In this document: positions 46,613-58,800 of the stretch, piece by piece
Numbering within the stretch: the stretch's first letter is position 1
How the letters are laid out: every line of letters starts with the position of its first letter
Assembly: GCF_000283155.1 (NCBI RefSeq)
Contig: NW_004454229.1
Span: 7,888,534-7,952,533 of the forward strand
Origin: Ceratotherium simum simum
Lineage: Eukaryota > Chordata > Mammalia > Perissodactyla > Rhinocerotidae
Direction of reading: 5' to 3'
DNA length: 64,000 nt
Notes under the pieces: generated by a model
The model's database searches: none
What the model was told of the DNA's origin: nothing
Seen by the model: only the letters and a program-made list of their open reading frames with translations
Program-made: the position numbers and the translations under genes

Positions 46613-47564
46613 GAATCTAAATGTTGTTAACCTTGACACAGGTTACCCACAAAGTCAAAAAGTCATCTGAAAAGATGTCTTGTTACCTTGTTCTTTGGTC
46701 AAACCCAGACCAGCTGACTTGGGAGCATTGTGGTTGCAGTAATCAGAGCACTTGATTAACATGTTAACCACATTTCATTCCTCAGGGCTTCTGTGTCATT
46801 GCATCTAAGCCTCAGTGACAGAGGAGGTGAAATCTAATTAAGGGCTATGCCAGCATGCCCAGACACCGTCGCTCTCAAATAGCCCCAAAGACAAATTTGA
46901 AGGACATTGATTTTTTCTACACATGCTTTCATGCAGTGATAGGAGTCAGAACCTTATAGGAAATAGGTTTGCCACATAAGGGCAGACAGGTTAAGTGTGA
47001 TCCTTAAAAGAAGTTGTATACCGCTGTACGTTAAGTTATTCAAGGGTGAAAGGTTGACAATTATATCTAGAGTCTGAGGATGAACCAACTCCTTTCCCAA
47101 GGTCCAAGGCTTTAATAATCAAACCTTTGTATACACCTGAAGATTTGTGTATTTTTTCCCAAATTTTCAGTAAATAGAATTGTGGGAGCCATAATCATGC
47201 AACCTACAGCCTTACTTCAGGAAGGAAACGGACTGAGAATCCAACTGCTGCTGTTTGAAAACTCTCTCTCTACATTTGCACTGACGTCACGCCTACATAG
47301 GGCTGCTCCCTATTGACAAATTGCTGGGGTACTAAGGCTGATCCTTTTCTGGGAGTTAAGGGACCCCTTTGGCAGTTCCAGCACTCTGACAGCTTTGTCA
47401 AACCTTCCTTAAATTGTGCGGCTGTCTTAAATGCTTCCATCCAAGCTTCTCTTCCTTTCTTCTTCACTGGGGTCATGCTTGCAACACAGACTGATGGCTC
47501 ACCCAGTCTTCCCAGGTTTCTTCCATTTTTACCTTCTTCTAAATATTTTCTAGAGAAAAAGTGT

Positions 47565-47715
47565 CCAGGTCACTGCAGGTTACCTGGAAAAAATATCCCT
47601 CTGGAAGAGAATGCTATTGGCAATGCAACGATTCTAGCATTGAAAGGGATGGGGTAACGATGCATAGAAGGACAGTAGAGAAGGCTAATTGTTCATAAGT
47701 GGAATTAGTGTTCAC
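47565..47715 (+). repeat. Misplaced 150-bp copy of unit sequence
   Basis: The run from 'cactgcaggttacctgg' through 'gctattggcaatgcaacgat' and 'agcattgaaagggatgggg' to 'agtggaattagtgttcac' duplicates the segment that normally lies at 45,705-45,845 in the same unit (35,135-35,280 in unit 1). It is inserted between 'ccttcttctaaat' and 'ttctaaatatgatctttgc'; unit 1 has no such insert near 36,990. Confidence 0.85.
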
Positions 47716-50700
47716 CCAAATTCTTTTTTCTAAATATGATCTTTGCACATTTAGTTGCATCTTGGCATCTGAATTTCAGAATCCAGTCTAACACAAACTG
47801 ATGTGAACAGTAAGATTAAGAAAAATGTGCTCTGGTCTCCTACAGTGATATATTCAGTTTGTCGTGGAGACATGTTTTACCATGGATAATTCTTATCTAG
47901 GTATTTGTTTGAAACAAATATTAGGTATTTCTCTCCTCAAGTATGTAGTTATATGTGCCTTCCTACCAGCCTTTTAACCCAATTTGGTTCTTTCAAATAG
48001 TATACTGATGTGTAGATAGACATCTAAAATCAAGATATTTTATGATAAAGAATGGAACTCTGAATTGTGGGCTCTCAGACGCAGTGGCCTACACATTCTA
48101 TTATGAAAAATCAAGAAAGGATTTAGTTGTCCAGTTTTATAATCCCTTCCTGGAGTAGAGATGCGTGTTGTCTCAGTTGTTGGATAGAATACAAATGACG
48201 ACACTTCTGATCAGAGTATAAACTCCTGGACACCACCTGCGTTCTCTTAGGAAAGACTTGAGGGAAACGATGTTCTTGTCACAATACTTGGTTCTAATCC
48301 GACTCAGATTTACCTGCTGCTAATCCAAAGTCAGAGTGACAGGTATGGAACCTCCCAAACATTTCATATTTCAGACAATGAACCCACAAAAGCTTGCCAG
48401 CCATTCTCATTTTAAAAAGAAGCAAAGCGACTTCAAGGCAAGGACACATTTAGTGGTCATACTCTTAGAATATGGTAAACATTGTGTTAACATTCCAAAT
48501 ACTCAAAATACTATCTGTAGCTTAAGTCTGGTTGCTTTTTTTAGTCAGTTTTATATAGATGAAAACAATGATAAGGGCCGAGGAATTTGAATTCATCTTG
48601 GAACTAATGGGCATCTTTTGACAAATAAGAAAATATAAAGCTTCATGTAGAAACATCACCGATTTGAAAGTGGTTGAGGAGGAGAAGGCCAAATAAAATG
48701 ACATGTGAAATGAGAGGATGCTGTTATCTGTTGTCTAGACAACATTTCCCAGCTTGCTTTTTAGTTTTAGGTGTCTGAAGTGCCTCAGCCAAGGTTCCAT
48801 GGAGGCTCCAGGAAATCTCAGGAACTAGACTCTGAAGCCCTGGTAAGGGTGAGCAAAGGTACAGGTCACTGCATCAGGACCTCACCACATGCCTTTATAT
48901 TGGGATTCCTTCCCTTCACACTACCCACTTATTTCCTTGTTTTATACTATCAACATCTAATTTCTTGTCTCTGGGTCTGCTCCTTGGATAGAATCCAAAA
49001 TAAGGTAATCAAATTAGAGTATTAAATATAGTCATTTGTCTTCCAGGAATTACGGACATAACCAGGCTAGTAGTAGTCTATTCCATCTGAACAAGATAAA
49101 GATTATACTCTTCCACATGGATTTCCTGGCTACAGGGGTAATATCAGCCAGGTCTGTTTCTGCAACATGGAAACCACTGCCATCAATGGCCTAGACCCAG
49201 CCTTGAAAACAGCTCTCACGTATTGGACCCATCTGGGATGAGCCATGAAATGGGAAGGTGTAAAGGCTTATCAGTTGGTGCACATCGTGCCAAAACCTCA
49301 GCTTTCCAACACCCAGGATTTGAATCGTATATCTCCCTTCATGCAGATTACAGCTTTGCCTGGAACAGGACAGGACAAGGGACTAAAGAACTTGAGTCTA
49401 GGCCCAACCCATGCCTCAACCCAGGTCTTTTTCCTTAAGGCCACCCTCAATACTTTCATTTCTCAGAAGCTTGGAGGGCTTCAGCCTTCAAAGCCATGGG
49501 GCTAGGTCACCATCAAATAGGAGGATCTTTGTGTGCCTTCTTCAGACCATGCCATTTATTGATATTTAAATATTTTCTTAACATCAAGGATTAAGATACA
49601 TAGCATCATATATTATGTACAATCTCTACTATATAAAACTTAAGTTCGATAGTTTATTATGGTCACTTTTTAAAGTGCAGTGTATGCAAAGATAGCTTTT
49701 AGAAATCATAGTTTAGAAGGAATAATTCTAGTTTCTGTGGGATATTTCCAAGTAGAACCTCAAGACTAAGAAAGTTCCATTCTCAATCCTTCTGCAGATG
49801 CCTAATAGTCTTCCATTTTTATTTTCCTACTTGTGCCTGAACATCTACAGATCCCTCATAAAAAGTTTTAAGTTCTAAAAGCAGGAATGGTATGTTATTT
49901 AGCTACATTTCCTTTTGTGCCCTGGGTAGTGATGAGCATGAAGAGAATATTCATAAAAGTGTGAAGTTAGTACATGACATGGTGACCAAGGTTCTGGCTC
50001 ACCTACTCTTATGCTCTTTGGCCTTTTGGAATTCTGAGAAGTGAAAACATGATATTTCTTTACTATAAAGGTTTAATCTGAAAAGAGACTAGCATACCAA
50101 CATCTGTTAATTTTAGAGAGAAAGGTCAGGCCTTTCCTAATACCATGTGGAGTTAAAATCCTATTTTGCTAAATCTAAGTATTCTTTCAAATCTGAAAGG
50201 TGGAAAACAAATACTCATGTCACTGATAAGCTCTTTAAAAATTGCTGCCAAATTGAGATTTATTGCTCATCAGTAACCTTATTAACATAGATAATTATTA
50301 TCCTGCAAAAACTGATTTCCCAGCAGTCACAATGTGGAAGAACCTGACCTCACAGGTATTATGAGCACCAGTCAGAAAAATGATTGGTATTGGTGCAAAT
50401 GTAGGCAACATATTGACTATGATGAATTAGGTAAGCACGTAAAAAGATACATAATGAATATTATGAACTGACCTTAGATTTTTTGAATATCATAGAACAA
50501 TGAATGTGACTACCAGTGTATGAAAAGAAGTTTGGTTGTTAAAATTTATGCTTGTTCTTAGCTATGAGTTTTACAGTATTTTCTGCATGTTCTACCACTG
50601 TGCTATCAGTTAAATCATTAAAAAAAAAAACATTTCTACAGTATGGGATTTGTATAGCCATTTCAGAGTTATAGCAAGAAATAATCAACATGATCTAAGA

Positions 50701-51054
50701 ACAACTAATAGCACTGTTAGGACGAGAGTTGACATTGCTTTTCAAGTCTTCAACATTTCTCATAAATTTGAGAGAAATAAACTGAAAAGTCTTCAGAATA
50801 GGCAAAGCAAATAACTGTTTTGTATAGCACTGATGTCACAAATCTCCCGGAGGGCAGGCATTGATAATTCAACTCAGTACTTTCTTGATTCGTAGAAAAA
50901 CATTGGGATCTCTCAACACATTATTACGAATGGTATCTACCATTGGCCCATGAGATGAAGCAAGTTTGCCCTTTTCTTGACTTAAAACCGAGTAAGTGAT
51001 TATACATTTATTCCAGATTTGATTGTGGTATCCTTGGAGGTGTGTAGATGATCA

Positions 51055-51392
51055 ATAGCCCTAAGCTGCCCTATCTCCAGGATCTACTGCCAAGTTCATG
51101 CCAAGGCCATGTTTTCCCCAGTCTAAGGCTTTGTCCCACCCAGTTCAGTACTCTATGGGCAACCTTTGCTTTAAGGCTCCTTATTGGCCTGGCCAAAACT
51201 TTCTCTGAGCTAGCATACAGGCAGAGGCCCATCCTACTCAATACTTCTTCCTTCCCTTTCCTTTCACAGGTGTCAGACCTGCATCCCCTTCTGAAGCCTT
51301 TCCCCTTTTCCTGCTCCCTCTCTTCCCATAGAGAATTTTTATATATCTAATTCCATTTTGGCACCTGCTTCTCAGAAGACACTGACTGACAT
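51055..51392 (+). repeat. Module A in unit 2
   Basis: Counterpart of the module in units 0 and 1: 'ctgccctatctccaggatct', 'tggcctggccaaaactttctc', 'cacaggtgtcagacctgcatcc' and an end at 'gcttctcagaagacactgac'. The 100-codon open frame at 51,048-51,350 is broken in the other copies. Confidence 0.65.
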
Positions 51393-51988
51393 TGATAGAC
51401 CAGAGGTGGTAGAGTTAACTAGGCAAGAATTTATCCTTTTGAGGCCTATGTTGATGATCCTAGGACAAGATTTTTCTAGGTTGGCAGTAGTGATCGAGAT
51501 AGAAAAGATGACCTCTAGAAGGAAGATTCCTCTTCCAGATTCCAGATACTAGCGTAGAATGGCAAAGGACATTTTGGGGGCCCTGCAAGGAATGATTCTG
51601 AGATCACATAATGGGATCTCCTGCCCTACTAGGATGTGACTGAATATATGCTTAATTCATCCACTAACAGTCACAACTCATTGGTGATCTCTGAAGCAGG
51701 TAAACATTGGTGTCCATTCAGCAGTTAGTTCACACGTCTGGGTTTCTGCAGTCATTAATACATACAATTCTGATAGGCTAAAAAGCTAATGTAGAAGTTT
51801 GAGGTTAAGAAAACTTGCCACTTTGGGTCTATATTACAGGGAAAATTCGGGGGAAATGTACTAGTTCTAAATTTTATGACCAAAAGGAACCTAGGTACAT
51901 TGGGTGGATTTCTATAGCACCTCAAGAATACATGGAGATACAATTATTGGAAGCTTGATGAGAAACTCCCAGAGTTCTAGGGAGTAGT

Positions 51989-52246
51989 TCAAAAACCTCC
52001 CCAGGTTCTTAGGCCTCCCTGTCTCCTGTGACATGCAGGCCCTTGCTCAAAAGGAAAGCCTGGTTGCTGCCCATCAGGTCTCAACACCCATGGCCACAGC
52101 TTGTCCAGGATGAGGCTTGGCTTTGGCATGGACCACCTCACACCAACCCGGGAAGGAGATGAAGCAGCTCCAGCACTCAAGCCCGACTCTTGCAGACCCA
52201 GAGAAACTATGGCTCTTCCCACTAATTTCAGACTCAAACGAAGCAC
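51989..52246 (-). other. GC-rich open patch, copy in unit 2
   Basis: Counterpart of 31,885-32,140. The minus frame matches for about the first 50 codons (VSLGLQESGLSAG, MPKPSLILD) and then shifts frame relative to units 0 and 1. Confidence 0.4.
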
Positions 52247-52936
52247 TGTGATGTGAAGTGTGATGTAGCCACCTGCTATATTCTGTTTCCGTTAGAAAGA
52301 TTTCAAAATAGGTTTAGTGTAACAGGCTGATCACGTGGAAGAAGAAAATTGATCCCAACTTTACACCACACAGAGCAATATTTTCAAAGATAAAATTTTG
52401 AGGATAAATAACAATATGAAAGCTTCAGATTTAAAAGCTTCTGTCTTCCCTCAAGAAATACCTTAACTTACAAGGAGAAAGAAATTATATGCTAAAAACA
52501 TACTAATCCTCAGAATGAGCTGATTTTTCTACTTAGAGCTACCCACAAACCATTAATCCTTGATGTTAAGTACAGATCTCACCAAGTCAGAACAGAGAAT
52601 AGGCTAATCTAGTACTTCTGTCCGGAATGTGGACCTCATCTATTCCGAGACATAAAAGCTGCCCATAATTTGGGCTTAAGCTATATTTGGCCATCAAGGA
52701 AAGCTGCTCTATCCAGTTAAAGCAAAACCCAGAGCCTGGATGAACTGATGGGGAAGGTAATGAACAGAGCCGAGGTGAAGGTGCCAGGCTCTGGCTCAAA
52801 AAAATCAGAAGCCTCCAAAGCGTCACAGCAGAGAAAAAAAAGCAGTACTTGATAATTCAAGGAACTGTATATTTGCGTACTTTCCTGCATGTTTTATACT
52901 TTATTAAAGTTGAAAGAGTAGAAGAGCGTTTGATAG

Positions 52937-52988
52937 CCAGTCTCAGAGGTCAGAATCTGAAACCAGTCTCAGAGGTCAGAATCTGAAA
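52937..52988 (+). repeat. 26-bp perfect tandem duplication
   Basis: Two adjacent identical 26-bp copies starting 'ccagtctcagaggtcagaat'. Units 0, 1 and 4 have one copy or none at this phase, so it arose in unit 2 alone. Confidence 0.9.
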
Positions 52989-53309
52989 GACTGTCTAATC
53001 GAGGAGTAGATGGCCAGTGGAACCATCCATAGCTTCCTCCCTCTGGGCACCAGCCTCAAGGTAGCTGGATTCCTCAAATGGAAAGGATGACAGACATTTA
53101 TTTTGTCTAGTAAAGCAGATAATTAGAAAACTTGGTCAGAAAGTGACTAATCCCAAATTTCTGAAGACTCAGCTGTTGTATATACTGCATTGAATATTTA
53201 GCACCCATGGAGATAAATCTCAATCAATAGGGAATAGGTACTGATGGATAATGACTCTTACCTCCTCTTCTGGGAATCTCTGGGAGTTGTTCTGCCTCCT
53301 TCTCAGGAA

Positions 53310-53610
53310 GACATCAGAATCTGGCTCTCGTCTGCCTCCCCCGAAAAGCTACCTGTTTACTCCCTCACTTCCTCTTTGTTTTGAGTCAGAGTCCCCTCAG
53401 TGAATTCAACCCTGACCACCCAATTTAAAAGACAGATCTTTGTGCCCAGGTATGCCTGACTCCCTTTTTATAGTATGAATATTTTCTAACAGACTAGAGG
53501 TATTACTTACGTTCAGTCTACATTAAATTAAGCTTCACAATGCCAGGCATGTTTCTCTTGCATGGCATCTGACACACAGTAACACCCACTAAAGGACTGA
53601 AACCTCACCT
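53310..53610 (+). repeat. L2 3' end in unit 3
   Basis: Paralogous L2 end with a loss of some 20-25 bp before 'ggcatctgacacacagtaac'; otherwise as in unit 1. Confidence 0.6.
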
Positions 53611-55244
53611 TACACAATGGGACCTGAAAGTTAGGTCTAATGTTTGGCAGTTCTTTCAGGATGTAATATTTAATTTTCTTTCTTGGCCTTTAGAGGGTGA
53701 GTTTTAGAATCTTCCATTTGGTCTTCTCCATGAAGATTATTCTTAGCCTATGGGGTAAGAACTCAGTATTAGGGTTGTGCTGATGACCAAGAATTTCTAT
53801 TCCAGTTATGCATGTGGTACTAGGGAAAAGACCACTGGTTGGGTCTGTGGACACAACCTGGGCCAGGACTCCACTAATTATCTGGCCCGACATGCACCCC
53901 CTCTAACAGGAGGACCACAATTAAGCTGTGGATCAAGACATCAATGCTGTCTTGAACCTGTGTCTAATGGTCATAAATGTTTGAGGAAAGAAATATCTAG
54001 CATAGCACACCCGAGTAAATTGGTTGAGGCCCTTTAGGGAATTAAAAATGGAAAGTCATTACCATGTACACTTGCCATGGTGTCACACGGTCTCTCATCT
54101 TAGGGATCCTGCTCTTCTTCCAGTCCTTAGTTTCCAGGTCTGAAAAAAGGTTCAGATCTGGAAACTTGGCAAAAGATCAAGACTCTATGATCATGGCTGC
54201 CTCAGTCTCATCATCCATGCTTGATTTCTTCTGGTTGCATATGTTGAACAATATCTTAGTTGCCTGTCCACCCCTTTATCTTGCACTTAAGGATGTCTTG
54301 TTCTAATAGCCATTTTCTTAAATCTCCATGAGTCAGCCTTGTTGATCTTGCTTCTCACTATGATAATTGGCTCACCTTTCTTGTAATCATTAGCATTGCC
54401 ATCTGGTTTCTATTATTTCTTGATGGTTACATCCCCACTGTTTTTGAGTAGTTAAGATTTGTGATGTCACCTTACTATCAGTCGTAACCTACAGAGAACA
54501 GCCACCACTGAGAACCCCAGTGATGCTAGTTCTTGCTCAACAGTGAATTTCTTATTCGTTTGATCAACAGAGTGTCCACTGGGTCTTTCCGTGGGACACA
54601 GTCATCTGGTGGGTTTTACATCCCTACATTTCAGCATCCCCACTTCTATGTTTTCTCTTTCATTCACCTCATAGCCTAGAGCCCTAACTGATGTTGGAAA
54701 AAGGATTTTCTCTTGATACCTTTAATTAGAAATCTACATCAAGACCTATAAAATCCCCCCTCCTGGGATTGTGATACCACCAGACCAAGAGGTGGTTTGT
54801 GTTTATGATATGTGAGCTGATCTCAGGAGCTTAGCTATCAGCCACTGAGTCCAGATAAGCACAATGATCAATTGAGATACTGTATTGAAAAGCTGCTGTA
54901 TTGAAAAGAATATTCCAGAACAGCAAACATGCAATGTTAATCCTATTCCCTTGGAATAGAGACTAAGTTCCTAGAATAGGAAGACACACATCCATGGCTA
55001 GTTATAGAGGACGATCAGCAGTGGCTAAGTGATATCATGGCATGTCTTGATTCTAGACTTGTGGCTCTTCTAGTACATTTGACTGGGCTTTCTTGGTTAC
55101 TGCATGCTTTCATTCCTTTTGGGTAAAAGTTTTAGTATTTACTGAAAAGAATCTCCCTCGATTAGATCAGGCTCTCAATGATGTTTTCCTGATTTATCCA
55201 ATAACTAATTCAGAACAATCTGATCATGCTCCCCTGTCTTAACA

Positions 55245-55685
55245 CTTTCTACAGCTGAAGACACAGGAATACTTGACTCTGTAGTGGCAGACTTATCAAG
55301 AGAAGGTCCCGTAAAGAGGATAGTTCGAGTTTCCAGCTGCCATACCTCCAGATTCCTTGAAGCATTCATATCAAGGCCATACACTCCCCAGGCTATTCAC
55401 AGCCAATGCTTAAGCATGCAGAGTACTCTGCATCTTTCCTACTTAATGCATGAATCCACTGTGAGTAATTTTTGCCCTGAAATCCACAATGGCCTGAGAC
55501 TTTCTCAGAGCTGTCCTGTAATTTGAGTCTCCTACCCAATACTACTCTCTCATAGGTATCAGACCAACATTGAACCACATCTATTCCTGTTCACTCTTCT
55601 CATCCTTCACAGGCATTTTCCCAAATAAATATCTTAAATGTTTTTCCATCTTGATTCTTGGTTTTCAGAAGACCTGGATGGACAG
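55245..55685 (+). repeat. Module C in unit 3
   Basis: Counterpart of 45,085-45,590 with 'tttccagctgccatacctcc', 'actttctcagagctgtcctg', 'cttcacaggcattttcccaa' and an end at 'gttttcagaagacctggatgg'. Confidence 0.65.
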
Positions 55686-56329
55686 AGCCATGGGAGTAGT
55701 CCAAGAGAATAGGCAGTATGATGGGGTTTGAAGATCTTATATGGATTGTAGGGCATGCAGCAATTCTGGGGCACACAGCTGCTTCTCAATTGCTGAAGAT
55801 TTCACTGCTCATGACCTGGTAATGTATTCCTCTGAGTATATGCTATTGGCAATGCAATGATACACACACTGAATGACAGCGGTAACAATGTCTAGATGGA
55901 CAAAGATGGCTGGTTGGTTCTAAGTGGAATCAGAAGGATATGGAGTGAATGAGAGTAGTTTACAAACAAGTAAGGCTAAGAGTATGAGCCAGTAGCTTAC
56001 AGAGGTCCTTATCTCCTGCAGAAAGACAGCAGAGGGCTGAGGACCAAGCCCAATTCCATGCTCAGTTAAGCAGGTCTATTATGATAAGATCAGAGCTCTG
56101 TCCACAAAAACATGGGGACTGACACACCGGATGGAGATATCTGGGTGGGTCCTCAATGATTTTTAACTCTTCATAATTCCGGGAGCCCATGGGGCCAAGG
56201 AAGCCTTCTCAAATGTGCACTTCACAGATTTCTCCAGGAAAGATTTAACCCCTGGTGCCATGTAGATGTGGGGCTCAGATTTCCCTTAAAGAAAATCATC
56301 TGCAAGGAAAGTACTTGCTGGGCACATCC

Positions 56330-56705
56330 TCCAGCTTCTGCCCTTTCAAATCAGCTGCAGCTTCCATTGAGGCCACACTCTTCTCAGGCTGCCCTTGGTA
56401 ACAAAACATGGCACGGTGATGGGAGCTTAGCTATTCCTGTCTGATGCAGAACTCCTCTGTAGCAGTGTTTCTGCTTTCCCCATTGGCTAGCAAATACTCT
56501 CTCAGAGATGCTCTGTAGTCTATGTCTCCTCTTACCTAATCCTTCTTCCTTTTCTCATTTCAGGTGTCAGACCTGCATTGCACTCCAAAGCCTCTCCTCA
56601 CCCACTCCTGTTCCCTCCTCCCCTTTGTTTTACAGATATCTTCCCAGTCATTACAAGAAGTTCCATCTTGGTGTCTGCTTCTTAGAGGACCTGAACTGAC
56701 AGAAT
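56330..56705 (+). repeat. Module B in unit 3
   Basis: Counterpart with 'gtgtcagacctgcattgcac' and an end at 'gcttcttagaggacctgaac'. Confidence 0.65.
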
Positions 56706-58009
56706 CCCTCTAATCTTAATAGATGTTACCCTTGACACATGTTACTTACAAGGTTAAGAAGTCCTCTGGGACAATATCTTATTACCTGGTTCTTAGGTCA
56801 AGCCCAGACCAGAAGACTTGGGAGCACTGTGGTCGATTCACACTTGCATCACACTTCATTCCTCAGGGCTTTGGTGTCATCACATCTAAGCCTCACAGGC
56901 ACAGGTGGTTAAGTCTAAGGGCCATGCCAGCATGCCCAAAGATGCTGTCATTCTCAAACATTCCCAAAGACATTCGGGAGCTACTGATTCTTTCTACACA
57001 TGCTTTCCCTCAGTGATAGGAGTCAGAATCATGAAGAAAGTAGTTCTGCACACATAAGGGCAGACAACTTCAAGATGACCCCATTGTGTTACTCAGAAGA
57101 ACCTGATACACATCCATAGCTTAATGTGTTCAAGGGTGAAAGGTTGGCAACTTGTATCTAGAGACTATGGGAATGTACCCACTCCTTTCCCCAGGTCCAA
57201 GGTGTGATGATCAGGCTTTTGTGTACACCAGATGTTTTATTTTCTCCAAATCTTCAATAAGTAGAATTGTGGGAGCCATGATCATGCAACCCACAGACTT
57301 ACTTCGGGGATGGAATGGACTGAGGGTCCAGCTGCTGCTCTTTGAAATCCTCGCATCTTTACATTTGCAATGAGGCCACGCCTACCAAGGCTGCTACCAA
57401 ATGAGAAGTGGCTGGGGTACTAAGGCCAACACTTTTCTGGGAGACAGGAGACCCCTTTGGCTATTCACGCACTCCCCAACAGCTTTGTCAAAACTTTCTT
57501 AAACTGTGTGGCTGTCTTGGATGCTTCCACCTAAACTTCTCACTTGCTTCTTCACTAAGGTCCTACTTGAGTCACAGTTGGACAGTTCTCCTAGTTTCCC
57601 AGGCTTCCTCTCTTTTTACTCAATATAATCTTGGCACATTTAATTTCATCTTGGCATCTGAATCTTGCATATCAGATTGGCATTTTAATCCTCCATTAAA
57701 AAATTTATGTTCTGGTTTCCTATATATATCCAGTGGAACAAATGAGGAGCCTGTTCCCTAAGGCACCAGCCTCGAGGTAGGTGGATTTCTCAATTGGAAG
57801 GATGACAGACAATTAAATTGTCTCAAAAAAATGATTGAGTAGGAAAGTGACAATTTCCAAACTCCTGAAGATTCAGCTTTTTATATACTATATTGAAAAT
57901 TCACCACCCATGGGGATAAATCTCAATCAATAGGGAACAAGAACTGTTGGATAACTCCTCCCGCCTCGCACCTTCTGGGAAGCTCTGGGAGTTGCTCTGC
58001 TCATCAGGT

Positions 58010-58350
58010 AGATGCCATCATAATCTGGCTCATGTCTGCCTCCTCCAGAAAGCTACCTGCTTACTCCCTCACTTCCTCTTTCTTTTGAGTCAGAGTCCCT
58101 TCAGTGAATTCAGCCCTGACCACCCATTTTAGAAGTTAGATCCTTGCATTCAGACATGCCTGACTCCTGTATCCTGGCTCCATTTATAGTGTTAACACTT
58201 TCTAACAGACTAGAGATATGATTTGTGTTCAGTCTACATTAAACTTCTTGACGGCAGGGATATTTCTCTTGAATTTGCTGAGTATCACACCAGGACTTAC
58301 AATGGTGTGTGACACACAGTAGGCACCCACTGATCAAATGAATCTTCATC
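58010..58350 (+). repeat. L2 3' end in unit 4
   Basis: Paralogous L2 end, with 'cttcttgacggcagggatat' and 'gacacacagtaggcacccac', closest to the L2 consensus of the four. Confidence 0.65.
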
Positions 58351-58781
58351 TTATACAAAATAATCTAAAAATCACGTCTAATTAATCTTTGCTGATTCCT
58401 TCTTGGCTATTAAAGGGTACATTTTAAAATCTTCCACCTGGTCTTCTCCGTGATGACAATTCTTAGTCTTTGGGCCAAGAAAACAGGACTGAAAGTGTGC
58501 CAATGACCAAACATTTTCATTCCAATCATGCGGTCAATTACCAGGGAAGTGACCACTGGGTGGATCTGTGGACAGTGAGCCTGGGCTAGAATTCCATTAA
58601 TTATCTGGCCCAACATGCAACCTCTCTAACAGGATGATCACAATTATGCTTTGGATCTACAGATATTAATGTTGTCCTGGAATCTGTGTCTAACAGTCAT
58701 GAAATGTTTGGGGAATGTGAAATACTCAGTGCTAATGCTCCAAGTATATAGGTTTAGGTCTCTTTGTGGAAGAAGTAGGAT

Positions 58782-58800
58782 TTTTTTATTATTATTATTT
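58782..58800 (+). repeat. Short TTA microsatellite
   Basis: T run followed by four TTA units, replacing the 'gtgggaaactattaccatg' type sequence seen in other units. Confidence 0.8.

Larger units (their letters stand above)
42862..53013 (+). repeat. Array unit 2 (full length)
   Basis: Complete period of 10,152 bp. It contains module C (45,085-45,590) and an extra 150-bp misplaced copy at 47,565-47,715, and it lacks the unit 1 LTR. It ends just after a 26-bp tandem duplication at 52,937-52,988. Confidence 0.9.
53014..57729 (+). repeat. Array unit 3 (short)
   Basis: Colinear with units 1 and 2 for 4.7 kb, including module C (55,245-55,685) and module B. It stops at the phase of about 37,090 in unit 1. 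The remaining 5.7 kb of the period is absent and unit 4 begins directly. Confidence 0.87.

Noticed and set aside
47313..47657. 114-codon open frame (+)
   Set aside because: It spans the boundary of the misplaced 150-bp copy, so it is a chance fusion specific to unit 2.
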